64,000 nucleotides of DNA from Pseudomonas umsongensis (lineage in GTDB: Bacteria; Pseudomonadota; Gammaproteobacteria; Pseudomonadales; Pseudomonadaceae): contig NZ_NIWU01000009.1 of assembly GCF_002236105.1 (NCBI RefSeq), forward strand, positions 1-64,000. Direction: 5' to 3'. The translations under genes and the position numbers were made by a program. Below are positions 18,181-26,235 of the stretch, in pieces. Below the pieces are notes generated by a model. It made no database searches and was not told the DNA's origin. It saw only the letters and a list, made by a program, of their open reading frames with translations. Within the stretch, counting starts at the first letter, position 1, and each line of letters starts with the position of its first letter.

Positions 18181-18771
18181 ATGTCCGTTCCACAAACGAT
18201 GTTTCAACTCAGCGGCCGCGGTTATGCAGCAGCCAAACTGAGTCATGCGACCCTGATCATCATCGATGCCCAGAAAGAATACCTCAGCGGTCCCCTGGCC
18301 CTGAGCGGCATGGATGCGGCGGTCGCGAACATCAAGAAATTGGTGACTGCCGCCCGCGCGGCCGGCCGGCCGATCGTGCATGTCAGCCACCTCGGCACCG
18401 TTGGGGGGCTGTTCGATCCACGCGGCGAGCGCGGCCAGTTCATTCCAGGGCTGGAACCGCTGGCCGGGGAAATCAAGATCGAGAAAATCCTGCCCAGTGC
18501 GTTCCATGGCACGGACCTGAAAAAACGCCTGGAAGAACTGGGCTCGGTGGATCTGGTGGTGTGCGGCTTCATGAGCCATTCCAGTGTCAGTACCACCGTG
18601 CGGGCAGCAAAGAACCTGGGTTTCCGCTGCACCCTGGTGGAAGACGCCTGCGCCACCCGAGACCTGCCGTACAAAGGCGGCGTCCTGAGTGCCGAGCATG
18701 TGCAGCAGACCGAAATGGCGATCATGGCGGACAACTTTGCCGCCCTCGCCCTGACCAACGACCTGGTCTGA
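18181..18771 (+). CDS. Isochorismatase-family hydrolase-like protein with Ser in place of the catalytic Cys
   Basis: A 196-residue soluble protein of the isochorismatase/cysteine hydrolase fold. The Asp of the triad is D29 (LIIIDAQKEY) and the Lys is K102 (EKILPSAF). In most members the nucleophilic Cys follows the G-x-M-[ST]-H-x motif; here the motif is GFMSHSSVSTTVRAA, so S135 occupies that position and no Cys is near. Isochorismatases EntB/PhzD also lack the Cys, so the protein may do non-nucleophilic chemistry or be altered. ATG at 18181 has AAGGAG nearby. It sits in the conserved prmB-smr-folE block. Confidence 0.85.
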   Translation: MSVPQTMFQLSGRGYAAAKLSHATLIIIDAQKEYLSGPLALSGMDAAVANIKKLVTAARAAGRPIVHVSHLGTVGGLFDPRGERGQFIPGLEPLAGEIKIEKILPSAFHGTDLKKRLEELGSVDLVVCGFMSHSSVSTTVRAAKNLGFRCTLVEDACATRDLPYKGGVLSAEHVQQTEMAIMADNFAALALTNDLV

Positions 18772-18902
18772 TCGGCGGTTCATGAGCGGTCCATGCCGCC
18801 GCTCATCCGCAAAAGCCTCTCATATGCCGTAAATGTCTTAGCCTCAGGAACATCCCGGTCAACTTCCGGTCGAAGGGCCGATACCCATTGAGGAAGGTCG
18901 GA

Positions 18903-19223
18903 ATGAAGTTATCCGATGGTTTTGACGCTCGCCGTTTACGGCCCAAAGGCCAAAGCAACTGGCGTTTTCGAATCGGCGCAGCCTTCGCTGCCTTGCTGGC
19001 GACCTGCGGCGTGCTGCTGGCGATGGCCGGCACCGCCAGCCTGTTCGGCCATGCTCCGGCCCTGGGCGAGTTGAACACCAACCGGGCGGGCGCGGCAGTG
19101 ATCCTGGTGATAGGCCTGTTCGTGCTGTACCTCGGCATCTGGCTGTGGCGCCGCTGCCGCCGCCGCTCGCGTCAGTCGAACGCACTGAACATCTCCCCGC
19201 ACCTGATGAAAAAACACGACTAA
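18903..19223 (+). CDS. Small inner-membrane protein, DUF unknown
   Basis: A 106-residue protein with two transmembrane helices (about residues 24-46 and 63-85) joined by a short loop, followed by an arginine-rich tail (WRRCRRRSRQ) that should lie in the cytoplasm. GAGGAAGG precedes the ATG at 18903 by about five bases, a strong ribosome binding site that selects it over the longer frame. Not recognised by family; it lies between the isochorismatase-like gene and smr. Confidence 0.75.
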   Translation: MKLSDGFDARRLRPKGQSNWRFRIGAAFAALLATCGVLLAMAGTASLFGHAPALGELNTNRAGAAVILVIGLFVLYLGIWLWRRCRRRSRQSNALNISPHLMKKHD

Positions 19224-19310
19224 GCGCAAGTTGCAGCGCGATGCCGCACGTTTTCTCGCGCCCGATTCGCTTCGAGTTGGGTAAACTGGCCACCCTTCGC
19301 GGAGGCTGAC

Positions 19311-19868
19311 ATGCAAGACGACGATTTTTCCCTGTTCAAAAGTGCGATCCAAGGCGTCAAGCCGATCAAGCACGATCGCGCCGAAACCGGCAAGCCCAAG
19401 GCGGACCGCGCGCACATCGCCACGTTGCGCCAAGCCGCCACCGTGCGTACCGATGCCACCACTGTTGACGGGCTGTCCGATCAGTTCGTCATCGACGTCG
19501 GCCCGGAAGACGAACTGATGTGGGCACGCGACGGCGTGCAGGAAAGCCAGATGCGCAAGCTCAAGATCGGGCAGATCCCGTTCGAGGGCAGCCTTGACCT
19601 GCACGGCATGAGCGTGGAAAAAGCCCGGGAAACCCTTTGGGCATTCCTGGCTGAAGCGACAAAATTCGAAATCCGCTGCGTACGTGTCACCCACGGCAAA
19701 GCCGTGCGCCTGGACGGCAAGCGGCCGATGATCAAGAGCCACGTCAACACCTGGCTGCGCCAGCATCCACAGGTACTTGGCTTCACCTCGTGCCAGGCCA
19801 GGCATGGCGGTGCCGGAGCCGTTTATGTGATGCTCAAACGCACCATGATGGAAGGTCGCGACGAGTAA
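19311..19868 (+). CDS. Smr domain protein (SmrA/SmrB-like putative endonuclease)
   Basis: A 185-residue protein with the small MutS-related domain in its C-terminal half: LDLHGMSVEKA (95-105), THGKAVRL (127-134) and RHGGAGAVYV (164-173), the three conserved Smr motifs. The N-terminal 85 residues are charged and probably flexible, as in E. coli SmrA/SmrB. SmrB cleaves mRNA at collided ribosomes and SmrA is less well defined; which one this matches is not decidable here. A GGAG lies eight bases before the ATG at 19311. Confidence 0.9.
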   Translation: MQDDDFSLFKSAIQGVKPIKHDRAETGKPKADRAHIATLRQAATVRTDATTVDGLSDQFVIDVGPEDELMWARDGVQESQMRKLKIGQIPFEGSLDLHGMSVEKARETLWAFLAEATKFEIRCVRVTHGKAVRLDGKRPMIKSHVNTWLRQHPQVLGFTSCQARHGGAGAVYVMLKRTMMEGRDE

Positions 19869-19945
19869 ACCTGATGCGCCGCGCTTGCAGCGCCGTGTCT
19901 GCCACCGTACCCTTGCCCTTTGCGTAAAATCCCACAGGTAGTTTC

Positions 19946-20491
19946 ATGTCCCTGGAACAGAATTACACCGCGATCCTTGGCCAACTGGGCGAGGATCCCT
20001 CCCGCGAGGGCCTGCTCGACACGCCAAAACGTGCCGCCAAAGCCATGCAGTACCTCTGCCGCGGTTATGAACAGACACTGGAAGAGGTCACCAACGGTGC
20101 CTTGTTCAGCTCCGACAACAGCGAAATGGTGCTGGTCAAGGACATCGAGTTGTACTCGTTGTGCGAACACCATCTGCTGCCGTTCATCGGCAAGGCCCAC
20201 GTGGCCTACATCCCGAGCGGCAAGGTACTGGGTTTGTCGAAAGTCGCGCGTATCGTCGATATGTACGCCCGCCGCCTGCAGATCCAGGAAAACCTCAGCC
20301 GCCAGATTGCCGATGCAGTCCAGCAGGTCACCGGCGCCCTGGGCGTTGCCGTGGTGATCGAGGCCAAGCACATGTGCATGATGATGCGCGGTGTGGAAAA
20401 ACAGAATTCGACGATGATCACCTCGGTGATGCTTGGCGAGTTCCGTGAGAACGCCGCGACCCGCAGCGAGTTTCTCAGCTTGATCAAGTAA
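19946..20491 (+). CDS. folE: GTP cyclohydrolase I
   Basis: A 181-residue enzyme that makes 7,8-dihydroneopterin triphosphate from GTP, the first step of tetrahydrofolate synthesis. Zinc ligands are present: C73 and H76 in LCEHHLLPF and C144 in KHMCMMMRG; GKVLGLSKVARIV and QENLSRQIADA are typical. Many pseudomonads carry more than one folE-type gene, so this may be one of several. A strong terminator follows at 20508-20534. Confidence 0.95.
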   Translation: MSLEQNYTAILGQLGEDPSREGLLDTPKRAAKAMQYLCRGYEQTLEEVTNGALFSSDNSEMVLVKDIELYSLCEHHLLPFIGKAHVAYIPSGKVLGLSKVARIVDMYARRLQIQENLSRQIADAVQQVTGALGVAVVIEAKHMCMMMRGVEKQNSTMITSVMLGEFRENAATRSEFLSLIK

Positions 20492-20507
20492 TTGGCGGTA
20501 CGAAGAG

Positions 20508-20534
20508 AACCGGCTTTCATCGCCGGTTTTTTTT
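20508..20534 (+). terminator. Rho-independent terminator after folE
   Basis: Stem AACCGGC (20508-20514) pairs with GCCGGTT (20522-20528) and runs into a T tract (seven or eight T). It lies 17 nt after the folE stop. Confidence 0.9.
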
Positions 20535-20593
20535 CGTCTTGAAAAAATCAGGTAAGCTGCGCGCCTTTCTCATTAGCACCGTGAGGCTTCAAC

Positions 20594-20965
20594 GTGTTCG
20601 TAAAAGCGCTTCGTGTCGGCCTTGGCCAACTGATCATCTTCATCGACTTCATCACCCGTCCAGGCAAGAAGCAGCGCCCTGCCGCCGCTCAGGCTCAGGT
20701 CGAAGCTGCCGCCAGGGGCCTGACCCTGTATCAGTTCCATGCCTGCCCGTTCTGCGTGAAAACCCGCCGCACCCTGCGCCGCCTGAACGTGCCGGTGGCC
20801 CTGCGCGACGCGAAAAACAACGAACAGGATCGCCAGGCCCTGCTTGAGCACGGCGGCAAGGTCAAGGTGCCGTGCTTGCGTATTGAAGAAAATGGCCAGA
20901 CGACCTGGATGTATGAGTCCAAGGTGATCATTGATTATCTGGATAAGCGTTTCGCTGCAGCCTGA
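20594..20965 (+). CDS. Glutaredoxin-like protein with CPFC motif
   Basis: A 123-residue protein. After a short hydrophobic N-terminal helix (about residues 5-21) and a basic linker comes a glutaredoxin/GST N-terminal thioredoxin fold with CPFC at 51-54, the cis-Pro segment KVKVPCLRI and ESKVIIDYLDKRF at the end. It probably acts as a membrane-associated thiol-disulfide or glutathione-dependent redox protein. The start is GTG at 20594 with GAGG upstream. It is followed by a REP pair and a terminator. Confidence 0.85.
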   Translation: MFVKALRVGLGQLIIFIDFITRPGKKQRPAAAQAQVEAAARGLTLYQFHACPFCVKTRRTLRRLNVPVALRDAKNNEQDRQALLEHGGKVKVPCLRIEENGQTTWMYESKVIIDYLDKRFAAA

Positions 20966-20991
20966 TTTATTTGTGGTGTTCTGACTGACGC

Positions 20992-21065
20992 TTTCGCGAG
21001 CAGGCTCGCTCCCACAGGGAACTGGTTGCACAGATTCAATGTGGGAGCGAGCCTGCTCGCGAAGA
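20992..21065. repeat. Inverted pair of REP elements, family B
   Basis: Two inverted copies of a unit containing CGAGCAGGCTCGCTCCCAC (20992-21016 and its reverse complement at 21041-21065) separated by 24 nt, i.e. a REP doublet. The same arrangement occurs at 22851-22912 and 59917-59983. Confidence 0.88.
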
Positions 21066-21097
21066 GGCCGGCACAAACACTGCAAATCCCAGACAAA

Positions 21098-21125
21098 AAT
21101 AAACCGGCCCCATGGCCGGTTTATT
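21098..21125. terminator. Bidirectional terminator between convergent genes
   Basis: A perfect 12-bp stem AATAAACCGGCC (21098-21109) with GGCCGGTTTATT (21114-21125) around a 4-nt loop, flanked by A-rich and T-rich sequence. It separates the glutaredoxin-like gene from the convergent aminotransferase gene. Confidence 0.85.
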
Positions 21126-21141
21126 CATTTCTGCCCAGCCC

Positions 21142-22308
21142 TCAGGCCGCTTGCGCCGCCTGCACCTGTCGCACCACCTGCGCCAGTCGCTTGATCCCCT
21201 CCTCCAGCCGCGCCGGGTCAATGTGGCTGAAATTCAACCGCATGTGCCCGTGATGATTATCCGGCTCAGGGAAGAACGGCTCGCCCGGCATGAACGCCAC
21301 GTCGTGGGCCAACGCCCCATCGAGTAGCGTACGGGTATCCAGCGGCTGTTTGAGCGTCAACCAGAAAAACAGCCCGCCCTGGGGCACATTCCAATCCGCC
21401 AAATCGGCAAAGTGCGTTTGCAGCGCCGCCTGGAATGCATCGCGCCGCACGCGGTAAAAACCACGCAACTCACTCAGGTGCTGCTGGTAAGACTCGCTGC
21501 CGATCCATTGCAACGCTTGCCACTGGCCGACTCGATTGGTGTGCAAGTCCGCCGACTGCTTGAGTTTCAATAAGTGCGGGAAAAGATCCGGGCTGGCGAT
21601 CAGATAACCCACGCGTAGACCCGGCAGCAAGGTTTTCGACACCGTGCCGGTGTAGATCCAGCTGGATTTTTTCAGGCGTCCGGCAATCGGTTTGGCGCTG
21701 CCGCCGTCAAACGTCAGCTCACGGTAGGGTTCGTCTTCGATCAAGGTCACGCCGAACTCATCCAGCAATCCGGCGACCGCCTCGCGTTTGGCTTCGCTGT
21801 AACGCACCGCCGATGGATTCTGGAAGGTCGGGATCAGGTAGATGAACGCCGGACGATGTGTTTCCAGGCGCGAACGCAGCTGCGCCAGGTTCGGCCCGTC
21901 GGCTTCCAGCGGCACCGTGAGGCAATCGGCGCCGAACAGCTGGAAGATCTGCAGTGCCGCCAGGTAGGTCGGTGCTTCGAGCAGCACTTCGGTGCCTTTG
22001 TCGATATAGAGCTTGGCGGCCAGATCGAGGGTTTGCTGTGAACCACTGACCACTAACACCTGACTCGCCTCGCATGGCACACCCAGCACTCGAGCCTGTT
22101 GCGCCAGGGCTTCACGCAAGGCCGGTTCGCCTTCACTCATGCCGTATTGGCCCATGGACACCGGCATCCGCGCCCATTCGACTTTCGGCAGCATGGCTTC
22201 GGCCGGCAAGCCCCCGGCGAACGACATCACTTGCGGACGCTGGGCGGCAGCGAGGATTTCACGGATCAAGGAACTTTTAAGGCGCGAGACACGTTCGGAA
22301 AAAGCCAT
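21142..22308 (-). CDS. PLP-dependent aminotransferase, fold type I (LysN/2-aminoadipate aminotransferase-like)
   Basis: A 388-residue enzyme. The PLP lysine is K225 in TGTVSKTLLPGLRVGYL; other contacts are SGSQQTLDL (phosphate-binding turn), FIYLIPTFQNPSA and IEDEPYREL. This subgroup transaminates 2-aminoadipate, branched-chain or aromatic amino acids; the exact substrate is unclear. I take ATG at 22308 (MAFSERVSRLKSSLIREIL), a N-terminus common in this family; a TTG at 22347 would add 13 residues. It is divergent from a MarR gene that may control it. Confidence 0.88.
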   Translation of the reverse strand: MAFSERVSRLKSSLIREILAAAQRPQVMSFAGGLPAEAMLPKVEWARMPVSMGQYGMSEGEPALREALAQQARVLGVPCEASQVLVVSGSQQTLDLAAKLYIDKGTEVLLEAPTYLAALQIFQLFGADCLTVPLEADGPNLAQLRSRLETHRPAFIYLIPTFQNPSAVRYSEAKREAVAGLLDEFGVTLIEDEPYRELTFDGGSAKPIAGRLKKSSWIYTGTVSKTLLPGLRVGYLIASPDLFPHLLKLKQSADLHTNRVGQWQALQWIGSESYQQHLSELRGFYRVRRDAFQAALQTHFADLADWNVPQGGLFFWLTLKQPLDTRTLLDGALAHDVAFMPGEPFFPEPDNHHGHMRLNFSHIDPARLEEGIKRLAQVVRQVQAAQAA

Positions 22309-22390
22309 GGGGGTCACCAGTAGCGAGGCCAGGGAAAAATGAGTCAAACTTATTGACCGAAATTACGGCATCACCAACGGATACGTCAAC

Positions 22391-22834
22391 ATGATTGACC
22401 TTAAAAGCCCGATTTCTCAACAGCAGGCCATGGAAGCGTTTTTCTTCGGCTACCAGGCCTTCACCGCCAAGGCCGATGAAATGCTCGAGCGCCGCGGCCT
22501 GAGTCGGGTGCATCAGCGCATTGTGTTTTTCATTGCCCGCTACCCGAACCTTAGCGTCAAGGAGTTATTGGTATTGCTGGGCGTGAGCAAACAGGCGTTG
22601 AACATGCCCTTGCGCCAACTGCTGGAGATGCATTTGGTCAACAGCGTGGCGTCCGAGACCGACAAGCGTAAGCGGCTGCTGGAGTTGACCGAGGACGGCG
22701 CGCGGTTTGAACAATCGCTGCGTCGTGAGCAGGTGAAATTGTTGGAGCGGGTGTTTGCCGAGGCGGGTGAGACGGCGGTGAATGGGTGGCTGGCGGTGAA
22801 TATGGCGCTTGGTGAGAACCAGCAAAAAATCTGA
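22391..22834 (+). CDS. MarR-family transcriptional regulator
   Basis: A 147-residue winged-helix DNA-binding protein. LSVKELLVLLGVSKQALNMPLRQLLEMHLV is the helix-turn-helix with recognition helix and the wing follows at SVASETDKRKRLLELTEDG, a clear MarR pattern. The ATG at 22391 is preceded by a short gap to the divergent aminotransferase, whose promoter it may control together with its own. Ligand unknown. Confidence 0.88.
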   Translation: MIDLKSPISQQQAMEAFFFGYQAFTAKADEMLERRGLSRVHQRIVFFIARYPNLSVKELLVLLGVSKQALNMPLRQLLEMHLVNSVASETDKRKRLLELTEDGARFEQSLRREQVKLLERVFAEAGETAVNGWLAVNMALGENQQKI

Positions 22835-22850
22835 GTACCACAAAAGCTTC

Positions 22851-22912
22851 ACGAGCAGGCTCGCTCCCACAGGGGAATGCGGTCCCTTGTGGGAGCGAGC
22901 CTGCTCGCGAAG
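22851..22912. repeat. Inverted pair of REP elements, family B
   Basis: Inverted copies of CGAGCAGGCTCGCTCCCAC and its complement separated by about 22 nt, just after the MarR stop. Same family as 20992-21065 and 59917-59983. Confidence 0.88.
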
Positions 22913-22949
22913 GTACCAGAGCGGGCGATATATCCCTATTGCCAAACTT

Positions 22950-22961
22950 TTCGTCTACAAA
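22950..22961. promoter_or_regulatory. Imperfect copy of the TTTGTATACAAA operator-like palindrome
   Basis: TTCGTCTACAAA at 22950-22961 matches the perfect palindrome at 22984-22995 in ten of twelve positions. The two start points are 34 bp apart, about three helical turns, which fits paired binding by a dimeric repressor. It lies 164 bp upstream of the purine permease start. Confidence 0.45.
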
Positions 22962-22983
22962 ATCAAAAACATTATTTGCATTA

Positions 22984-22995
22984 TTTGTATACAAA
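22984..22995. promoter_or_regulatory. Operator-like palindrome TTTGTATACAAA
   Basis: A perfect 12-bp palindrome upstream of the NCS2 permease. TTGTATACAA-type sites are typical of GntR/FadR-type repressors in proteobacteria; which regulator binds here is not shown, and none is adjacent. Confidence 0.5.
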
Positions 22996-23124
22996 AGCAT
23001 AATCCACTTCGTGCGAGTTCCTGACCTATTGGTCAACAAATTCGCAAGTGCCTCAAAGGGCCGCTGCCACCCTCATGGGTCCGGCCCTGGAAATAACAAT
23101 AAAACTCTTGAGGAGTACCTCGCT

Positions 23125-24474
23125 GTGGAAAGCCGCAAATCCGAAGCATCGACGCTGGATCTCTCGCCGCCTTTACGCAATGGCTGGCTGGAGCGCATCT
23201 TTAAACTCAGCTTGCATGGCACCACGGTGAAGACCGAGTTGATTGCCGGTCTGACCACCTTCATCACCATGGCCTACATCATCTTCGTCAACCCCAACAT
23301 CATGGCGGATGCCGGCATCGACCATGGCGCGGCGTTCGTCGCCACCTGCATTGCCGCCGCCCTGGGCTGCCTGTTGATGGGCCTGTACGCCAACTGGCCG
23401 GTCGGCCTGGCACCGGGCATGGGCCTGAACGCTTTCTTCACCTACACCGTGGTCGGCACCATGGGCTACAACTGGGAAACTGCACTGGGCGCGGTGTTCG
23501 TCTCCGGCGTGCTGTTCATGATCCTGACCTTCTCGCGCATCCGCGAATGGCTGCTCAACAGCATCCCCGTCAGCTTGCGCTACGCCATGGGCGCTGGTGT
23601 GGGCCTGTTCCTCGGGCTGATCGGCTTGAAAACCGCAGGCATCGTCGTCGATAGCCCGGCCACCTTGATCAAGCTCGGTTCCCTGCGCGAGCCTGGCCCG
23701 CTGCTCGCCGCCGTGTGCTTTTTGATGATCGCCATCCTCAGCTACCACAAGGTGTTCGGCGCGATCCTCATCAGCATCATCACCGTGACCCTGGCCGGTT
23801 GGGGCCTGGGCCTGGTGCACTACGAGGGCATCATGTCGGCCCCGCCGAGCCTGGCCCCGACCTGGATGGCGATGAACGTTGCCGGCGTGTTCAACGTCAG
23901 CATGATCAGCGTGGTGCTGGCCTTCCTCTTCGTGCACATGTTCGACACCGCCGGCACCCTGATGGGGGTGGCCCAGCGCGCCAACCTGGTGGGCGCTGAC
24001 GGTCGCATCGAAAACCTCTCGCGAGCCATGAAAGCCGACAGTGCCTCCAGTGTCTTTGGTGCGGTAGTGGGCGTTCCGCCGGTCACCAGCTACGTGGAAA
24101 GTGCCGCGGGCGTAGCGGCGGGTGGTCGGACTGGTCTTACCGCAGTGACCGTAGGTGTGCTATTTATTGCGGCCATGTTCTTCGCGCCGCTGGCCGGGAT
24201 GATCCCCGCCTATGCCACGGCCGGTGCGCTGATCTATGTGGCCATGTTGATGATGGGCGGCATGGCCCACATCGAATGGGACGAGGCGACCGACAGCATT
24301 CCGGCGATCGTCACGGCAATCATGATGCCCCTGACCTTCTCGGTCGCCGACGGCATCGCGCTGGGCTTCATCACCTACGTGGCGCTGAAGGCCGGCACTG
24401 GCAAGTACAAGGAAATCTCCGTCAGTCTGTGGGTGCTCTGCGCAATTTTCATTGCCAAGTTCATCTTCTTGTAA
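23125..24474 (+). CDS. NCS2-family purine permease (AzgA/GhxP-like)
   Basis: A 449-residue inner-membrane proton symporter for a nucleobase such as adenine, guanine or hypoxanthine. ITMAYIIFVNPNIMADAG, PGMGLNAFFTYTVVG and VVGVPPVTSYVESAAGVAAGGRTGLTA (the substrate-binding TM10 region with the family's T-S-Y-x-E-S) mark the AzgA/GhxP branch. The start is GTG at 23125 with GAGGAG nine bases upstream; the open frame runs much further upstream (22939) but the extension is not conserved-looking. A terminator follows at 24501. Two operator-like palindromes lie upstream. Confidence 0.92.
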   Translation: MESRKSEASTLDLSPPLRNGWLERIFKLSLHGTTVKTELIAGLTTFITMAYIIFVNPNIMADAGIDHGAAFVATCIAAALGCLLMGLYANWPVGLAPGMGLNAFFTYTVVGTMGYNWETALGAVFVSGVLFMILTFSRIREWLLNSIPVSLRYAMGAGVGLFLGLIGLKTAGIVVDSPATLIKLGSLREPGPLLAAVCFLMIAILSYHKVFGAILISIITVTLAGWGLGLVHYEGIMSAPPSLAPTWMAMNVAGVFNVSMISVVLAFLFVHMFDTAGTLMGVAQRANLVGADGRIENLSRAMKADSASSVFGAVVGVPPVTSYVESAAGVAAGGRTGLTAVTVGVLFIAAMFFAPLAGMIPAYATAGALIYVAMLMMGGMAHIEWDEATDSIPAIVTAIMMPLTFSVADGIALGFITYVALKAGTGKYKEISVSLWVLCAIFIAKFIFL

Positions 24475-24500
24475 ATCTCGGCGGTACGCGCGTTAAACCA

Positions 24501-24524
24501 GCCTCACCCCGTCGGGTGAGGCTT
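24501..24524 (+). terminator. Rho-independent terminator after the purine permease
   Basis: Stem GCCTCACCC with GGGTGAGGC around CGTC, followed by TTTT, between the permease stop and the LysE gene. Confidence 0.8.
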
Positions 24525-24545
24525 TTGTGCAAATGGAGGAAAGTG

Positions 24546-25175
24546 ATGAGTCTGGAAACCTGGCTGCTGTTCAGCGGCGCTGCGCTGGTAGTGATCCTGA
24601 TCCCGGGGCCACTGTCTTTGCTGATGATCAGCAACAGTTTGAATTACGGCCTGGTCCGTTCCTACCCGGCGTTTCTTGGCGGCGTGATTGCCTCGATCTG
24701 CCTGTTGAGTGCTTCGGCGCTGGGCTTGGGCGCGCTGCTGCTGGCATCGGAACAATTATTCAGCGCACTGAAAATCGTCGGCGCGCTGTACCTGTTCTAC
24801 CTCGCCTGGCAGAGCTGGCAGCAGTCGGGCCAACCGTCCCACGGTGCGCAAGTGCCTCAGGCCGCCGCAGTGCCACGCTTTCGCGCACTGTTCGGGCGCG
24901 CTTTCATGCTGGGCGCGAGCAACCCCAAGGACATCCTGTTCTTCGCCGCGTTTCTGCCGCAATTCTTGAGCGCCGGGCAACCGTTCCTGCCGCAATTGCT
25001 GGTGATGATCGCCACCTGGACCGTACTGGACCTGCTATGCAAGCTGGCCTACGGCCTGGGTGCCCATGGCGCGGCGCGGTATCTGCGCAGCGGCAAGGGC
25101 CAGAGCTGGTTTAACCGGGTCAGTGCCGGACTGTTCGGTGGAGCCGGGGCTGCGTCCTTGCTCAGCGGTCATTAA
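24546..25175 (+). CDS. LysE-family amino acid exporter
   Basis: A 209-residue inner-membrane protein with six predicted helices. It begins MSLETWLLFSGAALVVILIPGPLSLLMISN, the LysE/RhtB signature with P-G-P in the first helix, and has FMLGASNPKDILFFAAFLPQF in the middle. It probably exports an amino acid or related compound. The ATG at 24546 follows GGAGGA by five bases; the longer open frame from 24276 overlaps the upstream permease and is rejected. Confidence 0.88.
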   Translation: MSLETWLLFSGAALVVILIPGPLSLLMISNSLNYGLVRSYPAFLGGVIASICLLSASALGLGALLLASEQLFSALKIVGALYLFYLAWQSWQQSGQPSHGAQVPQAAAVPRFRALFGRAFMLGASNPKDILFFAAFLPQFLSAGQPFLPQLLVMIATWTVLDLLCKLAYGLGAHGAARYLRSGKGQSWFNRVSAGLFGGAGAASLLSGH

Positions 25176-25239
25176 GGCCTTCTGACGCAAACCGGCACAC
25201 AAGTTGCTCGGTTCTGGCACCCCCACGCCGGAATCGAGC

Positions 25240-26235
25240 ATGCTCCACTCCCACCTCACCACCCTTAACGCCGTTTCCCTGGTGCTCGACACCTTCAAGG
25301 CCCAAGGTCTGCCCAGCGCCCCCCTGCTCGCCGGCAGCGGCATCTGTGCCGCGGATCTGGCCCGGGCGGACACGCGCATCACCACCAATCAAGAGATGCA
25401 GGTCTGCGCCAACGCCGTCGCCCTCAAGCGCGATATCGGCCTGGAACTGGGCCGACGCATGCATGTTTCGTCCTACGGCTTGCTCGGCTACGCCCTGCTC
25501 ACCAGTGCCACCTTTGGTGACGCATTGCTCCTTGCGATGCGTTATCCGGCGCTGTTGGGAACACTTTTCGAGCTGAGCCTGGAAGAGGACAACGAGCGCG
25601 TCTGGTTTGTCGCCGCCGATTACCGGGAGAATCCGGCACTGGCGGTGTTCAACGCCGAGTTCTGCCTGGTGTCGTTGAAAGTCATCTGCGATGACCTGCT
25701 CGGGCACGCCCTGCCGCTGCTGGCTGCACGCTTCGAACATGCCGCGCCCGATTACCAGGTTAACTACGCCGAACACTTCAATAATTGCCCGCTGCACTTT
25801 GGCACACGCAACAACGCCTTCGCGTTCGACAAGCGCTGGCTGGATCAACCCTTGCCCCTGGCCGACGCCATCACCCACCAGGCCATGGCCGAGCGTTGCC
25901 GCAAGCAGAATACCGAGTTCACCGGGCGCCAGGCCTGGCTGGGGCGGATCCGCCAGCTGCTCAGGGCACAATTGCATGCGGCACCGGGACTCGAGGGATT
26001 GGCCGAGCAGATGAATTGTTCAGCACGCACCTTGCGCCGGCACCTCAAGGACCTGGGGTGCAGCTATCAGGAATTGCTCGATGAGCTCAGGTTCGAGCAG
26101 GCCAAGCTTTTACTCTGTGAAGACCAGATGCCGATCTACCGGATCGCCGAAGCATTGGGTTTCAGCGAGACCGCGAGTTTCCGCCATGCGTTTATGCGCT
26201 GGAGTGGTGTGACGCCTAGCCAGTTCCGGCCCTGA
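25240..26235 (+). CDS. AraC-family transcriptional regulator (OruR-like)
   Basis: A 331-residue activator with an N-terminal Arabinose_bd-type ligand domain (residues about 20-200; GRRMHVSSYGLLGYALLTSAT is typical of the OruR/ArgR-like Pseudomonas group) and a C-terminal double helix-turn-helix (GLAEQMNCSARTLRRHLKD and IAEALGFSETASFRHAFMRWSGVTPSQFR). I place the start at the ATG at 25240; an opening from 25204 is possible. The LysE exporter upstream on the same strand could be in the same unit. Confidence 0.85.
   Translation: MLHSHLTTLNAVSLVLDTFKAQGLPSAPLLAGSGICAADLARADTRITTNQEMQVCANAVALKRDIGLELGRRMHVSSYGLLGYALLTSATFGDALLLAMRYPALLGTLFELSLEEDNERVWFVAADYRENPALAVFNAEFCLVSLKVICDDLLGHALPLLAARFEHAAPDYQVNYAEHFNNCPLHFGTRNNAFAFDKRWLDQPLPLADAITHQAMAERCRKQNTEFTGRQAWLGRIRQLLRAQLHAAPGLEGLAEQMNCSARTLRRHLKDLGCSYQELLDELRFEQAKLLLCEDQMPIYRIAEALGFSETASFRHAFMRWSGVTPSQFRP

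Noticed and set aside
20992..22912. Repeated short palindromes considered as a CRISPR array
   Set aside because: The units are REP-like inverted pairs between genes, without regular spacers and without cas genes.
22913..23124. Possible purine riboswitch before the permease
   Set aside because: I could not find the conserved purine-aptamer core or three-way junction. The palindromes point to protein-based control.
22939..23124. Upstream extension of the purine permease by 62 codons
   Set aside because: It covers the operator-like palindromes and lacks a ribosome binding site; GTG at 23125 has a strong GAGGAG upstream and gives the usual family length.
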